64,000 nt of DNA from JACPIL01 sp964362365 (GTDB taxonomy: Archaea; Nanobdellota; Nanobdellia; Woesearchaeales; GW2011-AR9), in contig CAYIEF010000001.1 of NCBI GenBank assembly GCA_964362365.1, forward strand, positions 13,306-77,305, given 5' to 3'. The notes under the pieces are model-generated. The model was not told the DNA's origin. It was given only the letters and a program-made list of their open reading frames with translations, and did no database searches. Positions 1 to 7,396 of the stretch are shown piece by piece. Within the stretch, counting starts at the first letter, position 1. Every line of letters starts with the position of its first letter. The position numbers and the translations under genes are program-made.

Positions 1-667
1 AGTACAGAAAGCCGCCCAAGAAAATAAACCACAATCCGCCTCCTGCCCCGTTGATCATGTAAAGCAATCCTGATAAGACTAAAAAGAGCGCGAAGAATCT
101 TCCGCCTAACACGGCAATCTTAGTGGCTTTCTTGATATCTTTGTAATAGGCATATAGAATTGCGCGGAAGGCTCTTCCCCCATCGAGAGGATATCCGGGG
201 ACGAGATTAAATAAGGCTAAAATCAAGTTAAGCTGGTATAAATAAAAAGTAATAGCAGTCCAAAAAAGATTTCCGTTCAGGAGATAGATGAGGTAAAAGA
301 GAACAAACAGCAGCAGGGAGAATAACGGCCCGGCAATAGCCATCAAAAATTCTGTGCCGGGTTTGAGATCCTCATCGTCAATGCTCGCTACACCGCCAAA
401 GAAAAAGAGAGTGATGCTTTCCACTTTTATCTTTTTAGCTTTCGCAACTAGGGAATGGCTTAATTCATGCAGCAATACGGAAACAAACAACAAAATGACC
501 GACACAACGCCCATCATCCAATAAATGTTAGTATCCTGACCGGGAAAGTAGTGGGGAAAAAAAGAAGAGGATAAGCCCCAGACCAAAATGGCAAAGACAA
601 ACCACCAGGAGAAATGCAGCTGCACATCAATGCCGAAAATACGAAATAGTTTTAAAGTGCCTCGCAT
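1..667 (-). CDS. Site-2 protease family (M50) membrane metalloprotease, C-terminus outside window
   Basis: Read by direct translation from an ATG at 667; the frame stays open to base 1, so the 3' part is missing. The visible 222 residues hold several hydrophobic segments. The zinc motif HELSH lies near residue 67 in a membrane helix, and the third ligand motif PLDGGR lies near residue 160. This pair defines M50 intramembrane proteases of the Rip1/SpoIVFB type, which cut membrane-anchored substrates within the bilayer. Many archaeal members carry CBS domains after the protease core; that part would lie off the edge here. The substrate is unknown. The family call is secure. Confidence 0.9.
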   Translation of the reverse strand, partial: MRGTLKLFRIFGIDVQLHFSWWFVFAILVWGLSSSFFPHYFPGQDTNIYWMMGVVSVILLFVSVLLHELSHSLVAKAKKIKVESITLFFFGGVASIDDEDLKPGTEFLMAIAGPLFSLLLFVLFYLIYLLNGNLFWTAITFYLYQLNLILALFNLVPGYPLDGGRAFRAILYAYYKDIKKATKIAVLGGRFFALFLVLSGLLYMINGAGGGLWFIFLGGFLY

Positions 668-740
668 GACTTTAAGAATTATTTTTAATCTTTAAAAGGA
701 TTTGTGTTCATTTAGAAATAGAAAATATCAAAATTAGAAA

Positions 741-1151
741 TTAACTGATGGGAGGGACTGCTTCGACTTCTTTGCTGATGGGAGGAACGCTCTCGCCTGG
801 GGCACCCTCGGAACCGCCGATGACAATGATGCCTTCTTCTTGGCCCGGGGTTCGTTTAAGCTGTGTGAGCTGCTGTTGCAGCCGCTCAATCTTCAGGCTT
901 TGTGCAGCAATAAGAAGCTTGTCCCTGGATACCTGCTTATTGGTGAAGGTATATCCTCTTTTGCGCAGGATAGCTTGTCCGGCCACAGCACTTTTCTCCG
1001 TTTCCGCTTCTTTCAGCACCGCGTCCAACTCTTCATCAGAGAAAGCCGCCAGCCCTGCTTTCAATTCTTCTTCTGAAGATTCAGAAACACAAGCTACTAG
1101 CAATAGCAAAGAAGCCAGCAATGTTGTTACAAACATTAATTGTTTTATCAT
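741..1151 (-). CDS. Small lipoprotein with coiled-coil region
   Basis: Starting at the ATG at 1151 gives a normal signal peptide (MIKQLMF, a Leu-rich core, then the lipobox LLVAC), preceded by a GGTG-type ribosome site. An in-frame start 12 codons upstream would spoil the signal. After the lipid-anchor Cys the protein is acidic and helical, with a heptad-like stretch (KIERLQQQLTQLK). It ends in a Gly/Pro-rich tail with a repeated VPPIS. A TATA-like TTATAAAT lies upstream at about 1195-1205. The likely location is the outer face of the membrane. I recognise no enzymatic motif, so the function is unknown. Confidence 0.6.
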   Translation of the reverse strand: MIKQLMFVTTLLASLLLLVACVSESSEEELKAGLAAFSDEELDAVLKEAETEKSAVAGQAILRKRGYTFTNKQVSRDKLLIAAQSLKIERLQQQLTQLKRTPGQEEGIIVIGGSEGAPGESVPPISKEVEAVPPIS

Positions 1152-1303
1152 CTTTGCACCTTTTTCTTTTTTTATGATAAGCCCCAACCATCTTATTTAT
1201 AATTCATTTTTAGGACCTATCACTTGGTATGGTTTAACTTTTATGAATAATAATTTAATGATAATAAAAGAAAGGAATATAAAAACTTATCCTTTCAAAC
1301 TAT

Positions 1304-1786
1304 TTACTCTAATATACCATAATAAATATTGCACAAGGAAACATCAAGAAAATTACCCCATCCAGCCTTGTGGCTTAATCTAAATCCGGCATCAATGCTC
1401 CAATCAAGATGGTTTAACACCGGATCGTATCCACCCCCACATTCAACAAAGAATTTTTCGACATCGGCATTTCGTAGATGTTCAATTACTCCTTTTACTA
1501 AACTGGCATAACTTTCAAAAGTTTGATCTCCTTCCTTGATAGAATCTTTGTAATCGCTTATGGAACAAACATGGAGAAAACTCGGCTTAGAAAATCTTTG
1601 TTCTTTTTGCAACCATGTTTTTCCGTCATTAAAAATTTCAGGTTTTTTAGTAGTTACATAGAGTTGCGAATATTGCGAAGGTTTCTCCCCGTGCATGCAT
1701 ATCCTAACCATGGTGCCCAAAACTTTCTGAAAACTTTTCAAATCATCTGTTTCGTACGAGAATCTTTGTGTAAGATTTATTGACAT
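1304..1786 (-). CDS. Hypothetical protein, 160 aa
   Basis: A soluble 160-residue protein that I do not recognise. It has no signal peptide or membrane segment. Cys residues are scattered (for example VECGGGYDP) without a CxxC pair. The start at 1786 follows a run of G on the coding strand that can act as a strong Shine-Dalgarno site. It lies downstream of rtcB on the same strand with a 32-base gap, so the two may be co-transcribed. Codon use is more AT-rich than in rtcB, which may mark a lineage-specific or transferred gene. Confidence 0.5.
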   Translation of the reverse strand: MSINLTQRFSYETDDLKSFQKVLGTMVRICMHGEKPSQYSQLYVTTKKPEIFNDGKTWLQKEQRFSKPSFLHVCSISDYKDSIKEGDQTFESYASLVKGVIEHLRNADVEKFFVECGGGYDPVLNHLDWSIDAGFRLSHKAGWGNFLDVSLCNIYYGILE

Positions 1787-1818
1787 TTTAATTCCCCCCC
1801 ATTGATTATCTACTATTT

Positions 1819-3306
1819 CTATCCTTTCACATTTCCAATCGGCTTCAGCGCAACCACCGGCCGAGTGATTCCAGCTTTATCTAAAGTATCGACAACCACA
1901 TCAATATCTTTGTACGCTGCTCCTGCTTCTTCCGCCAAACCAGCCATAGTGACCGCATGAACATAAATTCCTTTTTTCTCCATGTCCTTCTGCAATTTAT
2001 CTCCGCGAATTTCTCGTTTGGCTTTAGCGCGGCTCATGGTTCTTCCTGCACCGTGCGCGGTAGAAGCAAAGGTTTCATCAGCGCCGTCTGTTCCCAGCAA
2101 AAGATATGAGCCTGTTTCCATGCTCCCACCAAGGATGACCGGCTGCCCAATCTTAGCATAATCTTTTGGCAGTTCGGAAGCTCTGGAAGGGCCGAAAGCG
2201 CGAGTAGCTCCTTTCCTATGCACCAGAAGCTCCTTCATTTTTCCATCGACCAGATGCTTTTCCAACTTGGCAATATTATGAGCAACATCATAGACTAAAC
2301 TCATTTCCATCTCTTCTGCAGTCTTTCCGAAAATCTGGCTGAAGACTTTGCGAATTTGATGAGTGATAACTTGTCTGTTTGCAAAGGCCATGTTGGCAGC
2401 ACAGGCCATGGCTTTATAGTAGTCTTGCCCTTCCGGGGAATTAAAAGGCGCGCAGGCCAGTTCCTTGTCAAGAATTTCAATGCCATATTTTGGCATGACT
2501 TCGAGAAAAACTTTCAGGTAATCAGTTCCAATCTGGTGGCCAAAACCACGGCTGCCGCAGTGCACCATGATAACTATCTGCCCTGGCTTAGTTATGCCCA
2601 TCACTTTGGCAGCATTTTTGTCGTAGATATTTTTTTCATTGACCACCTGAATTTCTAAGTAATGGTTTCCTGAACCTAAAGTACCGAGCTGGCCGAAGCC
2701 TCGTTTCACTGCTTTATCTGACACTTTGCTAGGATCCGCCTGAGGGATTTTTCCATGGCTTTCGATGTGTTCAATATCTGATTCCCAGGCGTAGCCTTTT
2801 TTCAAACACCATTGCGCGCCATCTTTCATCACTTCTTTGAATTCTTCCTTGCTTACTTTGACGAATCCTTTACAGCCTACTCCAGCTGGGACTGCTTTGT
2901 AGAGTTCGTCCACTAGTTGGTGAATACGGGGCTTTACTTCATCGACAGTAAGGTTGGTGGTCATGAGACGCATTCCGCAATTTATATCGAATCCAATTCC
3001 ACCTGGTGAAATTACTCCGCCTTCCTTGGGATCAAACGCAGCCACTCCGCCGATTGGGAATCCGTAGCCCCAATGGCCGTCAGGCATGCAGTAAGCATAG
3101 CGTTGTAAGCCAGGTAAAGTTGCGACATTGGCAATCTGGTTAAAGACACCGGCATCCATGTTATCCATCAATTCTTTATTGGCAATGATTCTTGCAGGAA
3201 CACGCATCCCTTTGCGATATGAAACAGGAAGCTCCCAGGTAGTATCATTGATACGCTTGATCTCTTTTGGCGGTCCTGCTGGCTGCGGTTGAAATTCTTC
3301 TTCCAT
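1819..3306 (-). CDS. rtcB: tRNA-splicing ligase RtcB (3'-phosphate/5'-OH RNA ligase)
   Basis: RtcB joins tRNA halves after intron excision, using GTP and Mn2+ through a covalent RtcB-GMP intermediate. At 495 aa it matches the archaeal family (about 480). Metal and nucleotide ligands are all visible: Asp107 and Cys110 in FDINCG, His215 in GSGNH, His249 in VHCGSRG, His343 in YDVAHN and the guanylylated His418 in AHGAGR. These sit 12-15 residues beyond the corresponding Pyrococcus positions because of a short N-terminal extension. The enzyme would be needed for the intron-bearing tRNA-Leu in this window. Function is certain by family. Confidence 0.97.
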   Translation of the reverse strand: MEEEFQPQPAGPPKEIKRINDTTWELPVSYRKGMRVPARIIANKELMDNMDAGVFNQIANVATLPGLQRYAYCMPDGHWGYGFPIGGVAAFDPKEGGVISPGGIGFDINCGMRLMTTNLTVDEVKPRIHQLVDELYKAVPAGVGCKGFVKVSKEEFKEVMKDGAQWCLKKGYAWESDIEHIESHGKIPQADPSKVSDKAVKRGFGQLGTLGSGNHYLEIQVVNEKNIYDKNAAKVMGITKPGQIVIMVHCGSRGFGHQIGTDYLKVFLEVMPKYGIEILDKELACAPFNSPEGQDYYKAMACAANMAFANRQVITHQIRKVFSQIFGKTAEEMEMSLVYDVAHNIAKLEKHLVDGKMKELLVHRKGATRAFGPSRASELPKDYAKIGQPVILGGSMETGSYLLLGTDGADETFASTAHGAGRTMSRAKAKREIRGDKLQKDMEKKGIYVHAVTMAGLAEEAGAAYKDIDVVVDTLDKAGITRPVVALKPIGNVKG

Positions 3307-3400
3307 GAAGCGATACAGAATGAGAATTATTTATAAGGTTTGCTGGAGGGTTTGAAAGAATCTACACGAAAAGTTTATTAAGTTTGGTAGGGTTAAAAAC

Positions 3401-3455
3401 GGCAACGCTGGGATTCGAACCAGAAGTCCTGGAAGACTAGAGTTGTCTTACCTTC
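3401..3455 (-). other. tRNA 3'-half-like remnant (T-arm and acceptor-like end)
   Basis: On the minus strand the stretch carries a canonical T-loop core (GGTTCGAATCC), then CGTTGCC and a T-run. Upstream is an anticodon-arm-like hairpin (AAGAC/GTCTT). The T-stem has an extra C that breaks perfect pairing. No matching 5' acceptor strand (GGCAACG) is present in the next 150 bases. It is therefore either a decayed tRNA, a recombination scar, or half of a split tRNA. The T-arm resemblance is clear; a working tRNA is not supported. Confidence 0.4.
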
Positions 3456-3585
3456 TTCTCTATCAAATTGGTGATCTAAGAGAAAATCCTTAAAACGGAG
3501 AAAATAGGGGTGCAATAATTTCGGGATACTACATGTTAGACATTACACCACAATCCTTTTAAATCCCTATATTCTACCGGTAAGC

Positions 3586-4053
3586 ATGGCTAAAAAAGCG
3601 GCAAAAAAGGCAGTAAAAAGAAAAACGGCATTGCCAAAGCCTGCCCGAAAAAGAGCAGAGCCTCTTAAAGTAGATGCAGATCCAACTCTCCATACTAAAG
3701 AAGAGGACGAGGTATATCCAGCCGAAGAGCAAGGAATTCTAGCTGATGAAACCTCTGAAGAGCACGAGCTGGCTATGGAACATGGCGATGAGGATGAGGA
3801 TATTTATACCGAAGAAGGCCGCAAGAAGTTAGAAGAAGACGATGAGATCGAGCCCTGGGAAGAAGGAGTCATGGAAGGAGCTTCCGGCTTAGGACAACTA
3901 GGCAAAGACGCGCTTACCGGGAAACCGATCATGGATGCCGATGAAGTCATCGAAATGGAACTGGATGGGAAATTGTACCGGTTTGTCTCTACCGCAAATG
4001 CGGAAAAGTTCCGTGAAAAGATGACGAAGAAGAAAGTGAAGGGAAAGAAGTGA
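3586..4053 (+). CDS. Lys/Ala-rich acidic protein with degenerate YHS-like C-terminus
   Basis: 155 aa in three parts. Residues 1-30 are very basic and Ala-rich (MAKKAAKKAVKRK), resembling a histone-H1-like tail. Residues 35-95 are strongly acidic. Residues 105-150 read like a YHS/TRASH metal-binding domain (TGKPIMDADEV, then DGKLYRFVST and EKFREK), but the usual Cys positions are occupied by Thr/Ile, Val and Ala. The gene follows a TTTTAAATC TATA-like box 20-30 bases before the ATG, so it is probably leaderless. The domain resemblance is inferred from spacing and aromatic positions; the role is unknown. Confidence 0.6.
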   Translation: MAKKAAKKAVKRKTALPKPARKRAEPLKVDADPTLHTKEEDEVYPAEEQGILADETSEEHELAMEHGDEDEDIYTEEGRKKLEEDDEIEPWEEGVMEGASGLGQLGKDALTGKPIMDADEVIEMELDGKLYRFVSTANAEKFREKMTKKKVKGKK

Positions 4054-4165
4054 GAATTAGGATATTAGTTCATTTTATTAGAAGATTGGGAAATATAATT
4101 TCCTGTCGAAACATTTAAATATCTCTGTCAAAAAAAATATTTATCTTTTTGGGGGTAATCTTAAA

Positions 4166-4504
4166 ATGACAGACATTAGAATCACAATGCAAAATTATTT
4201 ATTTGACCACGGTAGACAAAACCATCCAGTAGATTTTGAATTGAATCCTGAAAAATCAGGAATTGTTCTTAAATCATTTGAATATCAAGGTCAAAAGTTT
4301 GAAGTCACGGGTAGGCTCGCTTATGTTCCACATAGATGGGGACATCATAATCCAGGTGCAGGTCAAGTTGGAAAATATATTTTAAAAGATTCCACTGGGC
4401 AACAAAGAGAAGTTCTCATTCAAGATTATAGAGACCATTCAGGAACATGGAATATTGCACTGATAAGTGATATCAAACCAGTAGGTAGTCTTGACGATTT
4501 GTAA
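4166..4504 (+). CDS. Hypothetical protein, 112 aa
   Basis: A small soluble protein that I do not recognise. It is rich in beta-forming residues and ends in an acidic tail. A cluster of His residues (PHRWGHHNPG) could bind metal, but nothing proves it. It has a strong GGGGGT ribosome site about 10 bases before the ATG and a TATA-like TTTAAATATC about 50 bases upstream, so it is likely transcribed alone. Base composition is more AT-rich than its neighbours. Confidence 0.55.
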   Translation: MTDIRITMQNYLFDHGRQNHPVDFELNPEKSGIVLKSFEYQGQKFEVTGRLAYVPHRWGHHNPGAGQVGKYILKDSTGQQREVLIQDYRDHSGTWNIALISDIKPVGSLDDL

Positions 4505-4573
4505 AGACGCAATTTATTTTCTTTAAAATTAATGTTGACTATTATTTAGATCTAACAAAAAAAAATCTCGTTA

Positions 4574-5743
4574 TCAAAACACCCTTCTTCTGCTTTTCTC
4601 CATCTTCAACTTCCGCTTCAACGCATTCTTAGCGTTATCGAAAGTCTTGCGCAGGGCTGTTTCAATGCGCCAGTCAAACTGGCTTACGGTAATGCTCTGC
4701 CCGGGAGCATCGACGCGAAGGGAAACAGAATATTTACGCTCCCGATCGCCTTTGCTGTATTCTTTAATATGCACGACCATGGAAAATTGATCCTGGATCT
4801 CCCGCTGCAGTTTGAATGCTTCATTGGAAGCGATTTTTTGTACCGCTTCTTTTTGATACGCAAGCAAACCAACGTCATTCAATCCTACAAAGCGGATGTT
4901 GAAGTTTTCAGGAATCTGTAAACTGCTGACTAAGCGCAGGATGTTCTTCAAGGTAAGCAATCCTTCAAATTTTTCGCCATCCATGACCATAGCGCTGGAA
5001 ACATTACCATTGACCATCAAACTTACTGCTTCTGATAGCTTAGATGTTTTTGAGACAGTAACGATATTCTGATTGGTACTGAATGATTTGATGGGCAGCA
5101 GGGCTAAATTAGGCTTATCAGATTCTGCTCCTTTAGAGCCACCGCTGACTTTTTCGAATTTAGTAGAAGTTTCCCTCCTAGGAGACCAGGCTAAATATTT
5201 TTGCAGTACGTCGCGAAAACTGACAATGCCGTACAGTTTTTTCCCTTCAAAAACAGGAACTTGATCTACTCTTGATTTATGCATGATATCAACAGCCTTG
5301 CTTACTGGATCATCTTTTTCAAGTTTTTCTCCTTTCACCAGCTTGACCTCAGCGACGGTAAAAGATTTTGTTTCCGGAAGTTCTGCAGCTAATTTTGCTA
5401 AATCTAAAGCAGAAAGTACGCCTACTATTTTTTTGTTGCTTTCCACGGGAACAAAATCGCTGTCAGCCTGAAATAAAGCATACGCAGTTTCGATAACGTC
5501 GGCATGCTCATTTACTAAGGGAGTGCGATGAACAAAATTATTTATTTTCGCTTTAGAAACATCTAATCGAGAACGCAGTAGCCCTTTCTTTTCTATAACA
5601 CCGATATATTTTTCTTTTTTAAAAATCAAACCATGCCGTTCTTCATACTTACGCAGCTGGCCAATCAGTTCTGATACTACTTGTTCGGAATCGAACGAAA
5701 GAAATTCAGATTTTATTGCGCGAGTTATTTCCATGCCATCCAC
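4574..5743 (-). CDS. CBS-domain protein with ribosome-hibernation-factor-like C-terminal domain
   Basis: 389 aa. Residues about 1-270 contain repeated CBS modules (near 70-125, 130-185 and 215-270, plus a weaker N-terminal one), which usually bind adenine nucleotides. The last 110 residues begin with a beta strand (NIRFVGL), then a helix, strands including YSVSLRVDAPG, and a long basic helix ending KMEKSRRRVF. This follows the beta-alpha-beta-beta-beta-alpha order of HPF/S30AE ribosome-binding domains. Such a fusion would let nucleotide status control ribosome binding. The CBS part is certain; the HPF-like reading is inference from layout and basic character. M4 is an alternative start. Confidence 0.75.
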   Translation of the reverse strand: MDGMEITRAIKSEFLSFDSEQVVSELIGQLRKYEERHGLIFKKEKYIGVIEKKGLLRSRLDVSKAKINNFVHRTPLVNEHADVIETAYALFQADSDFVPVESNKKIVGVLSALDLAKLAAELPETKSFTVAEVKLVKGEKLEKDDPVSKAVDIMHKSRVDQVPVFEGKKLYGIVSFRDVLQKYLAWSPRRETSTKFEKVSGGSKGAESDKPNLALLPIKSFSTNQNIVTVSKTSKLSEAVSLMVNGNVSSAMVMDGEKFEGLLTLKNILRLVSSLQIPENFNIRFVGLNDVGLLAYQKEAVQKIASNEAFKLQREIQDQFSMVVHIKEYSKGDRERKYSVSLRVDAPGQSITVSQFDWRIETALRKTFDNAKNALKRKLKMEKSRRRVF

Positions 5744-5806
5744 CTCTGAAAGATTAAGAGCTTCGTAATATTTAAATCTGCCTATCTCTTAATAGAGAAC
5801 TAAATT

Positions 5807-6535
5807 TTACTTCACACTAAATCCAATCTCCTGCTTTCCACCAGCATAAGATTGGAATAAGATCCATTCGATTTTGAAGGTCGCTCCAATGTTTTCATAG
5901 GTCGTATTTCCTTGTTCAGGGATGGGATTGCTCTTGATGCCGTTTACTTTGAGGGTGACTTGTTCCGGTTCGAGGAAATGGATGCTCACATTAGTTTGCA
6001 CGCCATTTATCTGTACCTGTTGCTGTTCACCTACTTTAAGAGTGTAAATAGTCTTTTCCTCTTCAACTTCTTCAGCCAGATTTTCGGCTATGGCAGAGTA
6101 TTTTGGTTCTGGCGTTGGCGCTTCTGAAGCATTAGCAAAAATATTGGCGGGCTTTTCCTGGCATTGCCCTTCCCAGCAGCCCCATTCGCATTCTTTCTTG
6201 CTGATGAAAGAACAATCTTCTTTTTGATATCCTCTACGGAAATCATCGATGCATTTGAATCCAGTAGTACAAACTTCTGCCGGCCGGCATTCTCCATCGA
6301 CACAGCCGCGTTCGCATTTTTCCGGTCGGGCCCAGGTGCAGTTTTCGTCCTGGAAACGCATATGATTTTCATCAACACATTCTGAATGAGCCGTACATTT
6401 AGTAGATATTGTGCTGGTTTCTGTGCTAGTTTCTATTTCCAACGCTTGCTCAGCTGGGGCTCGTTGGCAGGCAGCTAGGAAGAAGAGAGCTATGATTAAA
6501 ACCACTATAACACTTTTTTTTGATAATGCACTCAT
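5807..6535 (-). CDS. Cys-rich exported lipoprotein
   Basis: The protein begins with a short basic start, a hydrophobic core and a lipobox (LAAC at residues 20-23), so it is lipid-anchored outside. Residues 45-130 hold two copies of a Cys-rich module with the pattern C-x-C-GC-GxC (KCERGCVDGEC and ECEWGCWEGQC), probably disulfide-bonded. The C-terminal 90 residues form an Ile/Val-rich beta domain. Secreted proteins with this repeat are common in Woesearchaeota-like genomes. Function is unknown; a structural or binding role at the cell surface is likely. Confidence 0.75.
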   Translation of the reverse strand: MSALSKKSVIVVLIIALFFLAACQRAPAEQALEIETSTETSTISTKCTAHSECVDENHMRFQDENCTWARPEKCERGCVDGECRPAEVCTTGFKCIDDFRRGYQKEDCSFISKKECEWGCWEGQCQEKPANIFANASEAPTPEPKYSAIAENLAEEVEEEKTIYTLKVGEQQQVQINGVQTNVSIHFLEPEQVTLKVNGIKSNPIPEQGNTTYENIGATFKIEWILFQSYAGGKQEIGFSVK

Positions 6536-6637
6536 AATTTAGGGCTAGAAGCTATTTTACTATATAAAGCTGTTTTACTCACTTATTAGTAATAAGAAAA
6601 GAAAGATTTATAAAATACTTTGCGTTTGATCATGATC

Positions 6638-7396
6638 ATGGAAAAGGGAATGGCGTTGTTATGCGGCTCATTGTATTTCTTTTCCTGCTCGTCGGCGGCC
6701 CTGCCCATAAGGCCTGTTTCTTTATCAGCGAGAGAAAATTCAATTGCTCCATTAGCAGCATTTGAAGACGGGCTTCGGGAAGAAAGGGAGGATATTTATG
6801 ACGGGCTAGACCGCATTTCTCTGGAAACAGCTGCCGGAGCCAATGACCGGGAACGGTTTTACAACAGCTCGGTCCCATTACAGAACCTTCTTGATGATTG
6901 TAAAGGGCAGCATACCATTATGATAGATAAATCTGAGCGGAAGCTGGGGCTTTATTGCAGCGAAACTCTTCTTAAGGAATATGGTGTTTCTTTGGGATTT
7001 GCTCCGGAAGGCGATAAAGTAAAACAAGGCGACGGCAAAACGCCGGAAGGAGAGTATTTTATCACTGCAGCCTTTCCCAGCAAATTTCATAAGTCTCTGC
7101 AAATAAGCTATCCAAACATCAGGCATGCTGAACGTGGCCTTTCTTCTGGGTTGATTAGCCGAGCGCAATATACTGGAATTGTTCGAGCCATTAAAGGCTG
7201 CAGATCTCCACCGCAAAATACGAAATTAGGGAGCCTGATCCAAATTCATGGCGGTGGCGGCGGTTTAGATTTTCCAGATTGGACCTTGGGATGCATCGCT
7301 TTAGAGGATAAGGATGTGGATGAGGTTTATTCTTTTGTAATCTTAGGGTGCAATAAAGAAAGAAATCCAAAAACAAACGTAGTTATCACTCCTTAG
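6638..7396 (+). CDS. L,D-transpeptidase (YkuD) domain exported protein
   Basis: YkuD enzymes form or cut bonds in peptidoglycan through a catalytic Cys. The domain covers about residues 95-250. Visible marks are GDGKTPEG, the catalytic-His motif QIHGGG and the catalytic-Cys motif TLGCIAL. The N-terminus is a hydrophobic signal ending near YFFSCSS, possibly a lipobox. I place the start at 6638 because the TATA box TTTATAAAATA (6607-6617) would put transcription start there; TTG at 6620 and ATG at 6632 are alternatives. An archaeon has no murein, so the substrate is unclear and the gene was probably acquired from bacteria. Confidence 0.8.
   Translation: MEKGMALLCGSLYFFSCSSAALPIRPVSLSARENSIAPLAAFEDGLREEREDIYDGLDRISLETAAGANDRERFYNSSVPLQNLLDDCKGQHTIMIDKSERKLGLYCSETLLKEYGVSLGFAPEGDKVKQGDGKTPEGEYFITAAFPSKFHKSLQISYPNIRHAERGLSSGLISRAQYTGIVRAIKGCRSPPQNTKLGSLIQIHGGGGGLDFPDWTLGCIALEDKDVDEVYSFVILGCNKERNPKTNVVITP

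Noticed and set aside
748..1383. 211-aa plus-strand ORF
   Set aside because: It is antisense to the lipoprotein gene, is Ser/Cys-rich with no plausible domain, and its counterpart on the minus strand has a signal peptide and lipobox.
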